Shown in pieces: positions 23,376 to 36,000 of a stretch of DNA of 64,000 nucleotides. Position numbers and translations under genes: made by a program. Position 1 is the first letter of the stretch. Each line of letters begins with the position of its first letter. Source of the stretch: Holothuria scabra (lineage: Eukaryota > Echinodermata > Holothuroidea > Aspidochirotida > Holothuriidae); assembly GCA_037179385.1 (NCBI GenBank), contig CM074194.1, forward strand, positions 4,109,001-4,173,000. Direction: 5' to 3'. Under the pieces are notes generated by a model. The model did not search any database. It saw only the letters and a list, made by a program, of their open reading frames with translations, and was not told where the DNA came from.

Positions 23376-24015
23376 TTACTCGTTCTCAGCGAACGAGAGT
23401 TTATACACAACCTGGTTCCCATTGTCCCAACCGTACAATTTCTGGTCGTAAGGGTTGAAACTCAGATCATACGTGGCCAGATATTTACTGTTGATCGGTA
23501 CGTACATAAATGACTCGACTGATGTCTTAGTGTCATACAAGTAGTTGATTTGATCAGAATGAGTATTGTAGCTGTTTGTGCAAGTGAGAACTTGACACAT
23601 AACAAAGCAATTAGCTAAAGTATTCTTTTTTATACTTGTGGTCCAAGTATCGGTCAGGTGGAGAGTCTCGGCGTCTACTTTACTTACGACTACTGTCCCT
23701 TTAGAATAACTAGTGGAATAAATAACCCACAAACCAGATTTGTCAATAACAAAATCGACATCAGAGTACGTTTGGGTAATGTAACTACCATAGCTACTGA
23801 TGTAAGTGCCTGCTGGAAGAGATCCTTTGGTAATCTGTTGTAGCTCAATGTCATACTTCCCTATGGTGTAGGTGGATCTAATATGAAAGAATAGCGACCC
23901 GTTGTATGCGACCATGCCTGTACTTTGAGCAATCTCGGGCAAATGCAGCGTAATTGGTGTAGCTGCTTTATGAAAATCCTCCAACGTTGGATAGATGTAA
24001 ACATAGTCGTTATAC
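23376..24015 (-). CDS. Olfactomedin gene exon 6 (most of the olfactomedin domain)
   Basis: The acceptor is CTGCGTTTCAG, with the exon beginning at 24015. One base completes Trp266 and residues 267-478 follow, ending at TAA (23378-23376). It carries the YNDYVYIYPT start, the VDFVIDKSGLW segment with conserved acidic residues, the FVMCQVLTC block with the conserved domain Cys, and the C-terminal propeller strand motif (LYGWDNGNQVVY). The two extra cysteines near it (402, 411) are unusual and may pair with each other. Confidence 0.93.
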
Positions 24016-27000
24016 CTGAAACGCAGATAAAATAAGTATTGGTGGAATTATCAATGGAAATATTTTCCTGCCCTTTTAAACAAGTTTAGTACCTATACAT
24101 ACTCGACACTTGCTACGAAGTGTCCAGACGACAGCCATGTATTTCATCCACAATGAAAGTTAACCTCAAGTGTAGAATTTCAAAAATGGCCTATATATTT
24201 CGGAGATTGGAAAATTAATCTTACCCTTCCAACTGCCATTTTATAGATTGTTCAATTATTGTTCGGATATTAAATATTGAAATTTATTCCCTTCAAGCAA
24301 AGCAGTGCATTGAGCAATAGGCCTGGCCTAATTTGTGACTTTCTTGTTGTTCAACTCTAATTATCCGCTTCCTATTTGCTCGCATAGCATGTTCTACAGA
24401 GAGAGCTTAACTATTTACATCACCCCACAACCCACTATCACATATGTATGGGTAAAAGGTGCAATAACCTAACCTAAAGAAAAACATAGAAATACAAAGG
24501 CTGAAAAATTGAATTTTATAACAATGATATCATTAGCTGTGTAAACTTAAACATTTTACATATCAGGAAAGTGAGAGATAGACTGTTGAATTCATTTTTC
24601 AATTTCTACTTTTTCATAGGCATAGGGGTATTGCTTTTGTGAGAGGGTAAAAATTGATTTTGCCCGAATAATTTCTCCATTTCTCATGCTTAGCTCATAT
24701 AATACGTTTTTGTTTTGAAATATAAAAATCTATCCGACACTAATGTTAGTAGATATTTTTGTAACAGGTTCCAATTTCAAAATGAATTTCCAAAATTTAA
24801 GTTTTCTCACAATTGCTTTCATCAAAAATGTCTGTTTTCTTTGGGACTCTTGTTGACAATACCCAGAAAAAGTGCCACTTGTGGCAATAATCTCGTCACT
24901 ATTTGTAGCACGTGCTACAAGTACTTAGTCCGTTCATCGACAAGGAGTCCATCGTTGTCATTGGGAATGCCATTTTTGGAAACAGTCGTCGACGCCTAGT
25001 CGCACGTGTGACAACAAGTCGGTCCTTTTCCCATGGAATAACGTATGAGAATATCGTATTGGGCTACAATATTGTCAAAAAAGTGGAAAAGTTATGCAAA
25101 AGGAGCTGTCCAGATAGAGTTACTAAATCCATTTTGAAAATGGAACTTGTTTTGTTCTTTCAGTCAACTACAAAACGAGGGCAATTAAAGGCATGTTCCA
25201 GTTGCTTTTCACTAGGTCTCGTACGAAGAACAACACTCTTCCCCACCATTTTCTTCAAACCCTGTACAACTGCAGATACCTCACTTTAAACATTTCCATA
25301 CACTAGCTTACAAACCGGTGGCTTGTAGTCCCCAGCTTGGACCCAAGGACATATCCAGAAAAGGGCGACCATTCCCTCTTAGGTCGAGCAAGAAAAAATT
25401 TTCCGGGCTACTACTAGGCTAAAATAAAAACCCTGCTCCTCCAAAGCTTCGTAGAAAGAGTGACTGTTTGCCGTTAACAGCAAAACCGTTTAGCTAATAT
25501 TGTCAGGGTAGCGGGGGTGTGCCAAAGACTTTGTTGTCCAACATTGTAGGCTACCTGCATATGTAGGATGCAATGGCGTAGCTACTGAGGGGCGGTGGCA
25601 ACTTGCCTCTGGAAAATAATTTGGGGAAATTTTATGATATTGAGGAAATTTGATGAAATGATCTGCCCTTTCCCCATTTCTCACAATTTTTGTAAGAATA
25701 AGAAATTGTGAGACATTTCTCATACATAGTTCGTATTTCCACGCAACAAGTTAACCCAGATTTTGTTATTGTCGCATGGACCGGTCCGACTCGCGTTCCA
25801 CAGAAATGTCCTCGTCGCGCAGCAGATTGAATGTTCTCTTGTATAGGCGCGTGTGTTAAGATCAGTGCACTCCAGTGCAGAGGGTTCTGACCCCCAATCC
25901 CCAAACTCCCCTGGCTACGCCACTGATGGGCTTACTTAGATTTTGTTACTTAGCCTGATCCTTGGAGGTTTACAGGCTAGTTCGGGGAAATAGCCTTCTG
26001 CTCACTTGGGGTTTAAGAATAGACGGGTCCGTGAATACTTTGTCCTAGGCTAAAACTTACGATGTGCATGCAATTTCCTACACTAAACACTGGATGCTAT
26101 TCTAACAGGCTATCCTGTGTGATCGAGCCACTATTAGGCCTCATTTCAGTGGGATACGAAGGGGAAGGGGGATTGGGCCACCCTCCTTCACGGATACCAT
26201 TGTTTTCTTAAAAATACTGGCCATACTTTAGTTACACAAATTAAACTACAAAAGATAGCGTATGTGGCACCTGATTGCATGTAAGGCCACCCAATTTTAC
26301 AAATCTTTTCACAGGGGAAGGATTGTAATTGAAATTGAAATAGGCAAATTCTGTCAAAATTCCAGTTTTTACTTTATAAGGTAGCCTCTTTATCCTAATG
26401 GTGGCATTGATTGAATATGGACACCGACGTTTTTAAAAAATTTTTAAAGTGAGGACCCACCCCATAGACTCCTTCCCCGACCGACATAGACGTACAAGAC
26501 GGGAACAGGGGAGCTGGGGTATTCAGGTGCGGTGTGAAATAGTTTGTCATTTTTCACGCAAGAGGTGTTAGGGGTTAAATCATTAGCAGATCAGTCACAG
26601 ACAATTTCATCAATTCGGCGGAACTTTAATTTAACCAAGTAAGTTAGTTCGTTAGACAGAGCTTTATGGACAAGTTTTCAAACTATTGGTTCAAGTCGAG
26701 CAGGCCAACGCCTTTTTTACCAGTTCCCGATTTAGCCAAGAGTCACAGTAGAGAGGCATTAACACATTTTCAATTCGTTTTATAGTTTCCCCGGAAACAA
26801 TCAAGACCATTTCATATAGGCCTAATAGTGATAGTACATTTTATGTGGTAATTTTCTGATCACTCAGCATATTTCTGATTTTTTTCGTAATGCAAACAAA
26901 AGCTTAAAATAAAGATACATGTTTAGATTCTCGTTACAAGCATGAGTACGCAATTTTTTGGCCATCTGAGGGATCTGATTTTTCGAAATTTTCGCTACGC

Positions 27001-30000
27001 GCCGCGCCAACTAATGATGGCGCTTCGCTCAAAATTACATTTTGAGGGTCAAAGTAGCTCTTAACTCTCTGATACCTTTGCACTTAAAATGGTCAGTTTC
27101 TATACATCTGCAATGCCAATTACAGGCATTAATCCATAAAACTTCCATACAATTTCTATAGAATCTCTTTCGAAAAGAGGCCGGTTTTTCTATAAAACCT
27201 CGATACTGTTTGTATAGACCCCCTCTCTATACGTTACCTATAAAACCTCTAAACAGCTTCTAAAGAACCCCACTAATTCTCTAAAGATACATCTAAAGTT
27301 TCTTTAGAAACATATAGGGTTTCTTTAGAAAAGGGTTCCACTTTCCTAAAGAACCTCTACGGGGTTTCTAAAGAGTTTCTCAAGAGTTTCCGATAAAGAG
27401 CTGTTCTAAAGAAACTCTAAAGGATTCTAAAGAGATTCTATAGGCTTTGCTTTTAGGACTACAGGGATTTCTATAGGGAATCTTATACAGTTTCTATAGA
27501 ATCTGATAGAAGATTTTTTAATTTTCTATAGAATTCTATAGAAGATTTTTTTTTATGGAGATAGGGATCTGGAGTGGGGCTAAAGGTCATCTCCCCTGGG
27601 AGAAAGCCTCCCGTACGGCAATGGATATGAAGTTAGGTCATTTGTTGGATAAAAAGTTGTTTGTGGGAAAATTTCGGAAAAACTGAGTGAAGTCGGATTT
27701 GCCAGAATTATGCAATCTTTTATTCGGGCAGTCAGGTCAATTCGAGAAAGTGACTTTGTGCACAGTCTCCTGCCTGCTCGAATACATGGGGACCTGTGAT
27801 GTACGATGAAACTTACAGGTAACCGGCATAGGGTGTTTCGCCTAATTGCCATCCTTTCTTGAATTCTAGAAAATATTTTTGTCTGTTACTTACCTTGCTG
27901 GAGAAGATAGTAAGTTAGTAACATGGTTCATAGAATGCGGATACATTTGCCTTTTTCAAATTCCCATTCATAAATTAAAGCGATATACTTTTGCATGTAT
28001 TTCTGGGTAGTATTTCTGATCATTGTACAATTTGTTCATATTTATTTACTCAAAGATGACTTTTTGGATTCTATACTAAAAACGTTTAAATGCCACTCTG
28101 AGCCTTCTGAGGGGTTGTTGAGTTTCAAAATTGTCTGTACAATCGGGGCCAGCCAAAGATGGCGCTTCGCTTAGATAGCGTTTCAGAAGTTCAGCTCCAC
28201 CTTCAAATTGTCAAAATATGAGTCTGCGTTCTTTAACAATCCTATGACCTTCGGCGTCTTCATTATATTAATGAATACAAGAGTCTAAAACAGATTGTTA
28301 AAATTTAACCTACATCGTGATCTCAAGTTAAGCAACTTTTCTCTGGTTAAAATAGCCAGGGAATAATCAAAATTCAGAATTAACTTAAGGCCTACATTTA
28401 TAAAATTGATCCAAATTATTTTAAATTGTGGCCCAATATTAACATATTTGTGGTTAATTCTTACCAATTTTCTTCGGTTACTTTAACCAGGAAATGGTTG
28501 GTTAATCTGTGACCACAATACTGGTTATATCTAACCATGCTGTTGTTGGAGTTCAGGGAAAATCGATTATAATGCAATTTTTAGCGAGCACAGAAGTCGC
28601 GTACCCTACCCGCCTGAGACAATTGGTGTCTTATCTCAAAGGAATTTACACAATGATGGGAATGGACCATGAAACTGCCTAACTGTACTTATTGAGAAAT
28701 TGGCGTTTCCAAATAACGATTGCAAAGGGTTCTGGGATATACATTTGTCACATGTTGTTCTTTGCCTATGCATCACAGTAGTTTTTAATCTATTTATACC
28801 TACGGCAAATGCAAGAACAAAATTTTCATGTAGAGAGTCGGTTCCATTGCTTATTACGAGAGATGACTTCTAAAGGTTTTATACTTTGATCTTAAAAGAT
28901 ACCAATACAGCTACCACAAAACATTGCATTTCCAAGGTTTTCTGCATTTGAGCTCTATTGGCACACTATGTGGGACTCAACTTCAATCGAACCCAATGTA
29001 GCTCTCATTCGGAAGGCTTTGCAGAATACATGTAGGGTGTAAAATGCTGATCATGTGCGGATCCAGGTTGCTGCAGGCCCGCCCCCCCCCCATTCCATGG
29101 GTAACGATTTTTAACCAAACTTTTTTAGATTTGGGGAAACATGCTTCCCAGATGTTGGTTATTCGCATTTAAGCGCATCTAGAATTCAATTGTTTTGTGA
29201 AGGATCCCAACCTCTCGCCTTTGCGTCTGGGCTTTCGCTAGTCGGCCTTCGACCAACGCTGCGTGTTCCCATGTCTCAAATCTTGGACTCCTGTCTGGAT
29301 TGTTCTTAGTTGAGGTAAGTCTCTCTTACTTTCTTTAGCACCTATTCAAAGTCAACTAACTTTCAAAGCACAGTTGATACGTTGAGATTTTGCACATTGT
29401 AGCTGCTTATGTTGGCTTTAAAAGAAAAGGGACTAAATTGGCAAAAGAACTTTTCATCTTACCAGTCATGATTAAGAGGGAAAACATAAACTCTGTCATG
29501 ATCCCTCACCGGATCACGGAACCACGCTCCTTTTGCGTCATTGTTGACCCCAATTGTGTAAGGAGAGGATACGCTTTCAAGTGCTTGGCATGTGTCTGGT
29601 AACAGGAAATAAAAAACGGGTTTAAGTTTCAACTACGTATATGAGTAGATGAAAGGTAAAAATATACGAAACAATTAACAAAACACAGATATTTGTATCA
29701 GGCAAACCAGCATAAAAGATAGGCGTCAAAATTAGTCTTGTGACCAGCCGTCAGCCTCAGCTCGACAAAAACCGTAGTGGAGGGATGATAAAAGTAATCG
29801 AAGCAAGTTTATATATACATGTGCTTAGTAACGACCATGTATACATGACAAATTAATACTCAGGAAAAGTTAAGTAATTGCAGGAATCCTCGTATTCCCA
29901 CGAAGAATTGTATTAGGGAAAAAAAAAACAGTGAGCTAAAACTGGAAAAAAGGCAGTGACCGTCTCTACTTGAACCAATTGGTTGAAAACTGGGCGGTAA

Positions 30001-33000
30001 AACTACATCTTAAATAACCTAACCTAACCCACAACAAAATGGCTGAAAGTTTGAACAACTACGATTACTCAAAGTCAAAAGATAATACTTCAAAAAAGTT
30101 TGGATTTGAATATAAGTTACATTTTACACTGTGAGTACTCAGTGACTTCAGGCAACAAAATTTTCATAAATCTCATTTAATATTGACTTTGACTTCGCGC
30201 TGTGAAAAGTTATAGACCCTTACTCAAAATCCAGATATGGGCCAGATGAAAGATCCCCAAATGTCTAAAATATAAATTTAATCTCAGGGCCATATCTGAT
30301 GCAGATATGGTGAATTATACCTGTTTATATTAAAAAGTGAAAATTCGGCTTTCCTTAATGATAGGTACTACTTATAGTTCATACTCCTCATGGAGACATT
30401 AACCAAACATTAATAGTTTTTCTACTAAAGTCTTCTATAGCAGTCTAGACTCTCTGACGAAGAGGCGTTGGATGAAACCAAACGTTTACTCCCGAAATTG
30501 TTCTGTTTCCCAAGAAAGCTATGTCCTTAAAGCCAACACGTACGACTGACCAACCTCATGGCCTTTAAACCATTTACGTCATTGGTCTATCTGCGTGGCA
30601 CCAATATATAATTTTTTTTGCAAAAATGCTCAAGGGCTTCATAAAAAACTTCTTCAAATGTTGGGTTGAATTGATATGGGTACAGAAATTCGATTTCCTT
30701 CTTTAACGTGGACGGAAAATGTGTTAAACTTTCCTATATCACCTTTGTCATTTAATCACAGTTATATGAGGTTTTAAGCTTGAAATTTTTATTCTAAAAT
30801 TTGTTTACTGCTTAGTGCATGCATATAGTTCACAATCAATTTTCTAAATCATAAAAATGTTGATTTAGATACTATTTTCATTCATTTTCATAAGTTCGCC
30901 TGTATACTGCGGTATTAAGAAAAGTTCCACAATGAAATAACAACAATGTCTGGTCAATGAGAGCTCCATACCTGTTCAGGGAAGGTAATACTGTATCCAA
31001 AACATACCGGTATCTTAATTTGGGGCAAGCATAAACCAAGAAGCAAACCAAATAAAAAAAAACGAAATTCTCACTCGTATATTTATCATATTAAGTTATA
31101 TCTGGCTTGAATTAGACCTTTAGGACTTGAATTTTATATCTGACATTTTCCAAGTGATATCTGGCTTGATGTGGTCATTTAACATTTTATCTGTATATCT
31201 GTCTAATTATATCTGGCTTCATACGGCTAAATAAAACTTGATTTGCATATCTGTCATAGATTTTCATCACGTTACATCTGACTTGTTATGACCATATTAA
31301 AACTGAGACAGGTATAGGTCTGTATCAATTTATATCTGGCTTGAATGGATATGGCCAGGTGAAGTTTTTATTTAGCCAGATATGTACAAATATAAAGCCA
31401 TATGTGATTTTGAGTAAGTGTACGTATCATTCCAAATATATGACACACCGGCCCACTTCGAGATATTTTGTCATTTTTAGTATCCATGATGGACTATTCC
31501 TGTACCCCCGACTCTGACAGGCAACTACGAATTTATTCACTATAAGTATTTGTGTCTTCCTCTGCTTAAAATTCAATTGAAATATTGTGGTAAAAAACGA
31601 AGAATATAAAACATACACTGACCGTTCTCCACCGTCCACGTCGAAGGCTCTTACAAGATGAGATTATTTTGTTAAAGAGACGTTATCTGACATATCTGAA
31701 ATAGATTTTTATCAAGTTATATCTGGCTGGATACGGACGGTGTATCAAACTTGATTCATACATCTGGTCTAGATTTTCATCACGTTTTATCCGACTTGTT
31801 ATGACCGCTATAGATCTGAGGCTGGCATAGGTCTGTATCAAGTTATATCTAGCTTGATATGGCCAGGTGAAGTTTTTATTTAACCAAACAAATATATGTA
31901 TAGATAAGAAACTATATATGAATTTTGAGTGAGAGTTGTATGCATCTTTCCAAATACAAGGCATGGCATAACGGCACAGTCCAGTTGTTTTTTTTTTTTC
32001 ATTTTTAGTATCCAGGATGGACTTTTTCTTTACCCTGACTCTGAAAGGCAACAATGAATTTATTCACTATAAGTATTTGCATCTTTTTGCGTTGTAAAGT
32101 CAACTGATATATTGTCCCAATAAAAAAACAAACTGACCGTTCTTCACAGCCCACGTCGATAGCTCTTCCAAATGGGTTTATTTTGTTAAACAGACGTTAA
32201 TCACTTTGGATGGTTTTGATTTTCATTTTAACTCGAAAGTAATGATGCTTCTAAATTGAAGCGTACCTTGATATGAAGGTTCAAACCAAGAATTAAATAA
32301 TGCTCCATCATTTTCTTGATCCTCTTGACATTCGAGAAGCCGCTTCTTCAAGTCGTCTATCTCGGCCAGAAGTTTAGCGGTATCTGCCTGTTCGTTTTTC
32401 TCCAGACTATCCACCACTGCCGTGATGTTGGCAAGCTTAAAGAGAGAAAACATTTTGACACATTAACTGTAGATTTTCAAACTCGTAGAACACGAATAGA
32501 ACTGTTTTAAAGTCCTTCAGGCCCTCTGGCGAAAGGGCCGTTAGACGACTCAAAACGGTACTTTAATCTGCTTCTCGAAGAAGCTTTTACGTGTAATGAA
32601 GGACAACACATTATGAGCCACATTGCCGTCAGACCATTTACATCAATGATTTGTCATGTGTGGCTCCATTCTCGACTGAATGAAAAGAACAAACACTTCT
32701 CATGATCTTAGCCAAAAGGCCAAGAACTCGAACAGAACGCGATCCTGTCGAACGGGATTTATCTTGAAACCAGGGAGGTTTGATTAGATGGAGATCCATC
32801 GAGAACCTTTATTCATTGAGACGTTATAGTTGCCGACACTAACCTCTTTTGTGTGTTGTTCTTTATGATTCAATAGGCTTAACACTGAGGTATTAGCAGG
32901 TGATCAAGCCTTGTAAGTCGTCTGCTAAGTGTCGAACAGCAGATCGGGAAATTTGTCACTTGCCTTAATATTGCCAGTCGCTTAAGGATGAAAATTAATT

Positions 33001-36000
33001 TGACTATTTGGACGCTTTGTACACGGATTACAACTTACTTGTCTTGTCCTCTGTATTTTACTCTATTTAGGTGGGACCTTTAGACCATGCGAGCGAATGC
33101 GAGTATTGATGAAATCCGATAGCAGTGTTTAGTCTTATTCCTCTTTGCTCATTTGCATAAATCATCAGAATTGGTCTATAACCAGGATCATTGTGATCAA
33201 TAGCAATAGCCAGTCATTTGAAATGCCAAGATAGTGTCTGGCACTTCTTAGTCGGCAACTACTTATACATAACAGCATAGTTCCAAATAATCCCTTTTGT
33301 TGGCGTCACCGTAGGTATGAATGAGGTTGCCTAGGTATTAAACAAAGGAATTCCACGCCATTTAGTTCAATAATCCCCAAATAAAGGATTAAGTGTCCAC
33401 TTTGGAATCAATCTAATTGGATTAGCATAAATTAAAGATTCGATGGATCTCCCGATGGATCTCCATCTAATCACACCTCCCTGTTGAAACGCTCGTCAGA
33501 GGCGTTACTTGAAACTTAAACCAGTTACTTGTCAACCAAAACTACGATTATACAACTAGAATTCTAAAATGGCACAGCTTTTTGATTGGAATCAAATTAA
33601 AAAAAAAAATACAAAGTGGCATATATTACACAGCATGCAGGGAGAGTGATCTTATTATAAAGTAAAGTCTTTCATGCTTTCCAGGATATGCCATAAATCA
33701 ATAAACTAGGATTGTTGGACAAGGATGAGTTTCAGAAAGCTGTAGCAGGGGCCAAAAATAAGTAGGTTGGGAAAGTTGCAACTGTCTAGGATGATGTTTT
33801 CTGCCTTTAATGAGAAGAAAACAGCTTGGGGTTCAAGGAGAGTCTAATTTCGTAAAGTATATTTAGTCAACCGCATTAGAAAGGGGTTAAAACATAAACG
33901 GGGCATCCTTCGTTCCTCTTCCCCTGACTAGTCCAAGTGTTAGGGTTTAATTGGACAAAGCGAATCGATAGCATTTCAGGCTGAGCCAAAACTTTGATCC
34001 GGCTGCACTACACGGTAAACAAATTTAGGTGATTTAAAATCAAAATCTATTTAAAAATTTTTGGCATTTTATAGAAACCATGCAAGATTGTCTAATCCAC
34101 ATGGAGTACATATTCATATATTCAAAACGTTACACCAGACCTATTCCTGAACATTATAAGGATACTGAACTTTCATTACCTCTGCCTCGAGGGCTTCCAC
34201 TACAGTAACTGACGTGGTCTGGTTGTGTTTCAGTACCAGCAGCAGAGCCTCCATATCTGCTATCTCTCGACGCAGTATCTCATACTCGGGACGACTGATC
34301 ACGAGGTCACCAGACTCGATTCGTTCCAGTGTTTCGAGAGTGGTCATCATTGTAGTGGTCAGGGTAGTCAGCTGATCTCCTTGAGATTCAACGACGGTGA
34401 TGTGTTGGTCAAGTCTGGCTGATAACAGGTCCACCTAACAATAAAGCAATAATACTAAGGTACAAATATAACTAGCTTATACAATAAATGGAATGCAATA
34501 CAATGCGGTACGAGGAAATCCGATACGAGGCATCACAATAAAATACAAAACAATACTAATAATAAATAAATAAATTGTTTTCTACAAAACTAGCATGCTA
34601 GCATACACTAGATCAGCTCGATCTTAGCTGATTCTGAACCAAACACTGGTTTGGGGCTGCTTAAATCATATATCTCTACACTGAGAAAAAGTTGTGAAAA
34701 GTTTCAGAAATACCTGCTATGGTCGGTGTGCAATTGATGAATGACGCAGCAATGAAAGCATATCCAACTAGGCCTTTGTTCTTTTTCAAATGTTATTTCA
34801 AGCGATCGTTAGATACATGTCGAGATGCACATACCACTAGTTGCCATAGGGGTTATGGAGAGGTAATTCTTTGCATTGGGTGATTGTTTGAAAAGTTAAG
34901 CAATTTTACCACAAGACTAAGCGACCACGGGCGTGGCAGGAGCATATATATATGGCTTATAAATTACAACTTAATATCGGGTAGTTAACAAACAATCGTT
35001 TGAGTTGAGAGCTTTTCTTTAAAAGGCCAAAAAGGCCAGTCCAGGTGGAAAAGCCATAGATTGCACTGCACTCTAAAACGTCCGGTTCAAACTGAACCGG
35101 AAAAGGAACGAATGGGCACCGAACCGAAAATAAAATGAAATATCAATGAAATATTAGATACCAAAATGGTTCATTTTGAACCTAAACTAGTCAACTTTTT
35201 CAACCTTTTTAGATTCAGTGCCCATTTGATCTTTTTCCTATTCAATTTATACCGAGCGTTTTTAGAGTATGGAATAACAAAAATACTACCAGGTCGGTAT
35301 TGTATCGAACCCCCGTCCTCTCAACTGTAGACATATAGCCTATTGCAACGCGAGGTTTAATTTTCGAAAGCACTGTTTGTCTTTAAATTGCCTTTTATAA
35401 CAACCGATTGTCGTTATCACATGCATTGTCAATAAAGACACTTACCTCAGTATGTAATTGCTCTATTTGAGCGATTGTTTCAGGATTAGTGACAGTAGTA
35501 CAGTGTATTGTTTCAGGGGCGTTGATCTGACAGACGCATGTTCCATCTGAAGGCTCCGTGGCATTTTGGACTGAGAATAGGCCAACCTCCTAAAGAACGA
35601 AGGAGGAAGAGAGTAGACTGAAACAAAACTTAAACAAGAAAATGCTGGCTGAACAAACGTTTGAAACAACTTTCAACCAACGTTGGGAACACATTTGTCG
35701 AACCAGCTATTGGTCAAATATTGAGCATTCTCGGGTGGATAATTGCAGTAATTTGAAAATTTCCAACTGGCTAGTTGAGCAAGACATTACCAAGTATTGG
35801 TGTAATTATTCATTTTACCTAACTGTGCAATTAGGTGTTCCAATGTTTTACCAACTATTGGGCAGTTCAATATTAATTTTAATATCCACACTGATATACT
35901 TCAGAGAAGTCACCTTCTACAAAAGTTAGAGACAACGCCACGTAGTCACTTTCAAAAGCATTAGGATTTTAATTGAGAGTTCATGTATATACGAAGTTGA

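Noticed and set aside
29390..29602. Plus-strand 70-residue frame
   Set aside because: Antisense shadow of olfactomedin exon 5, which has matching splice sites and domain motifs.
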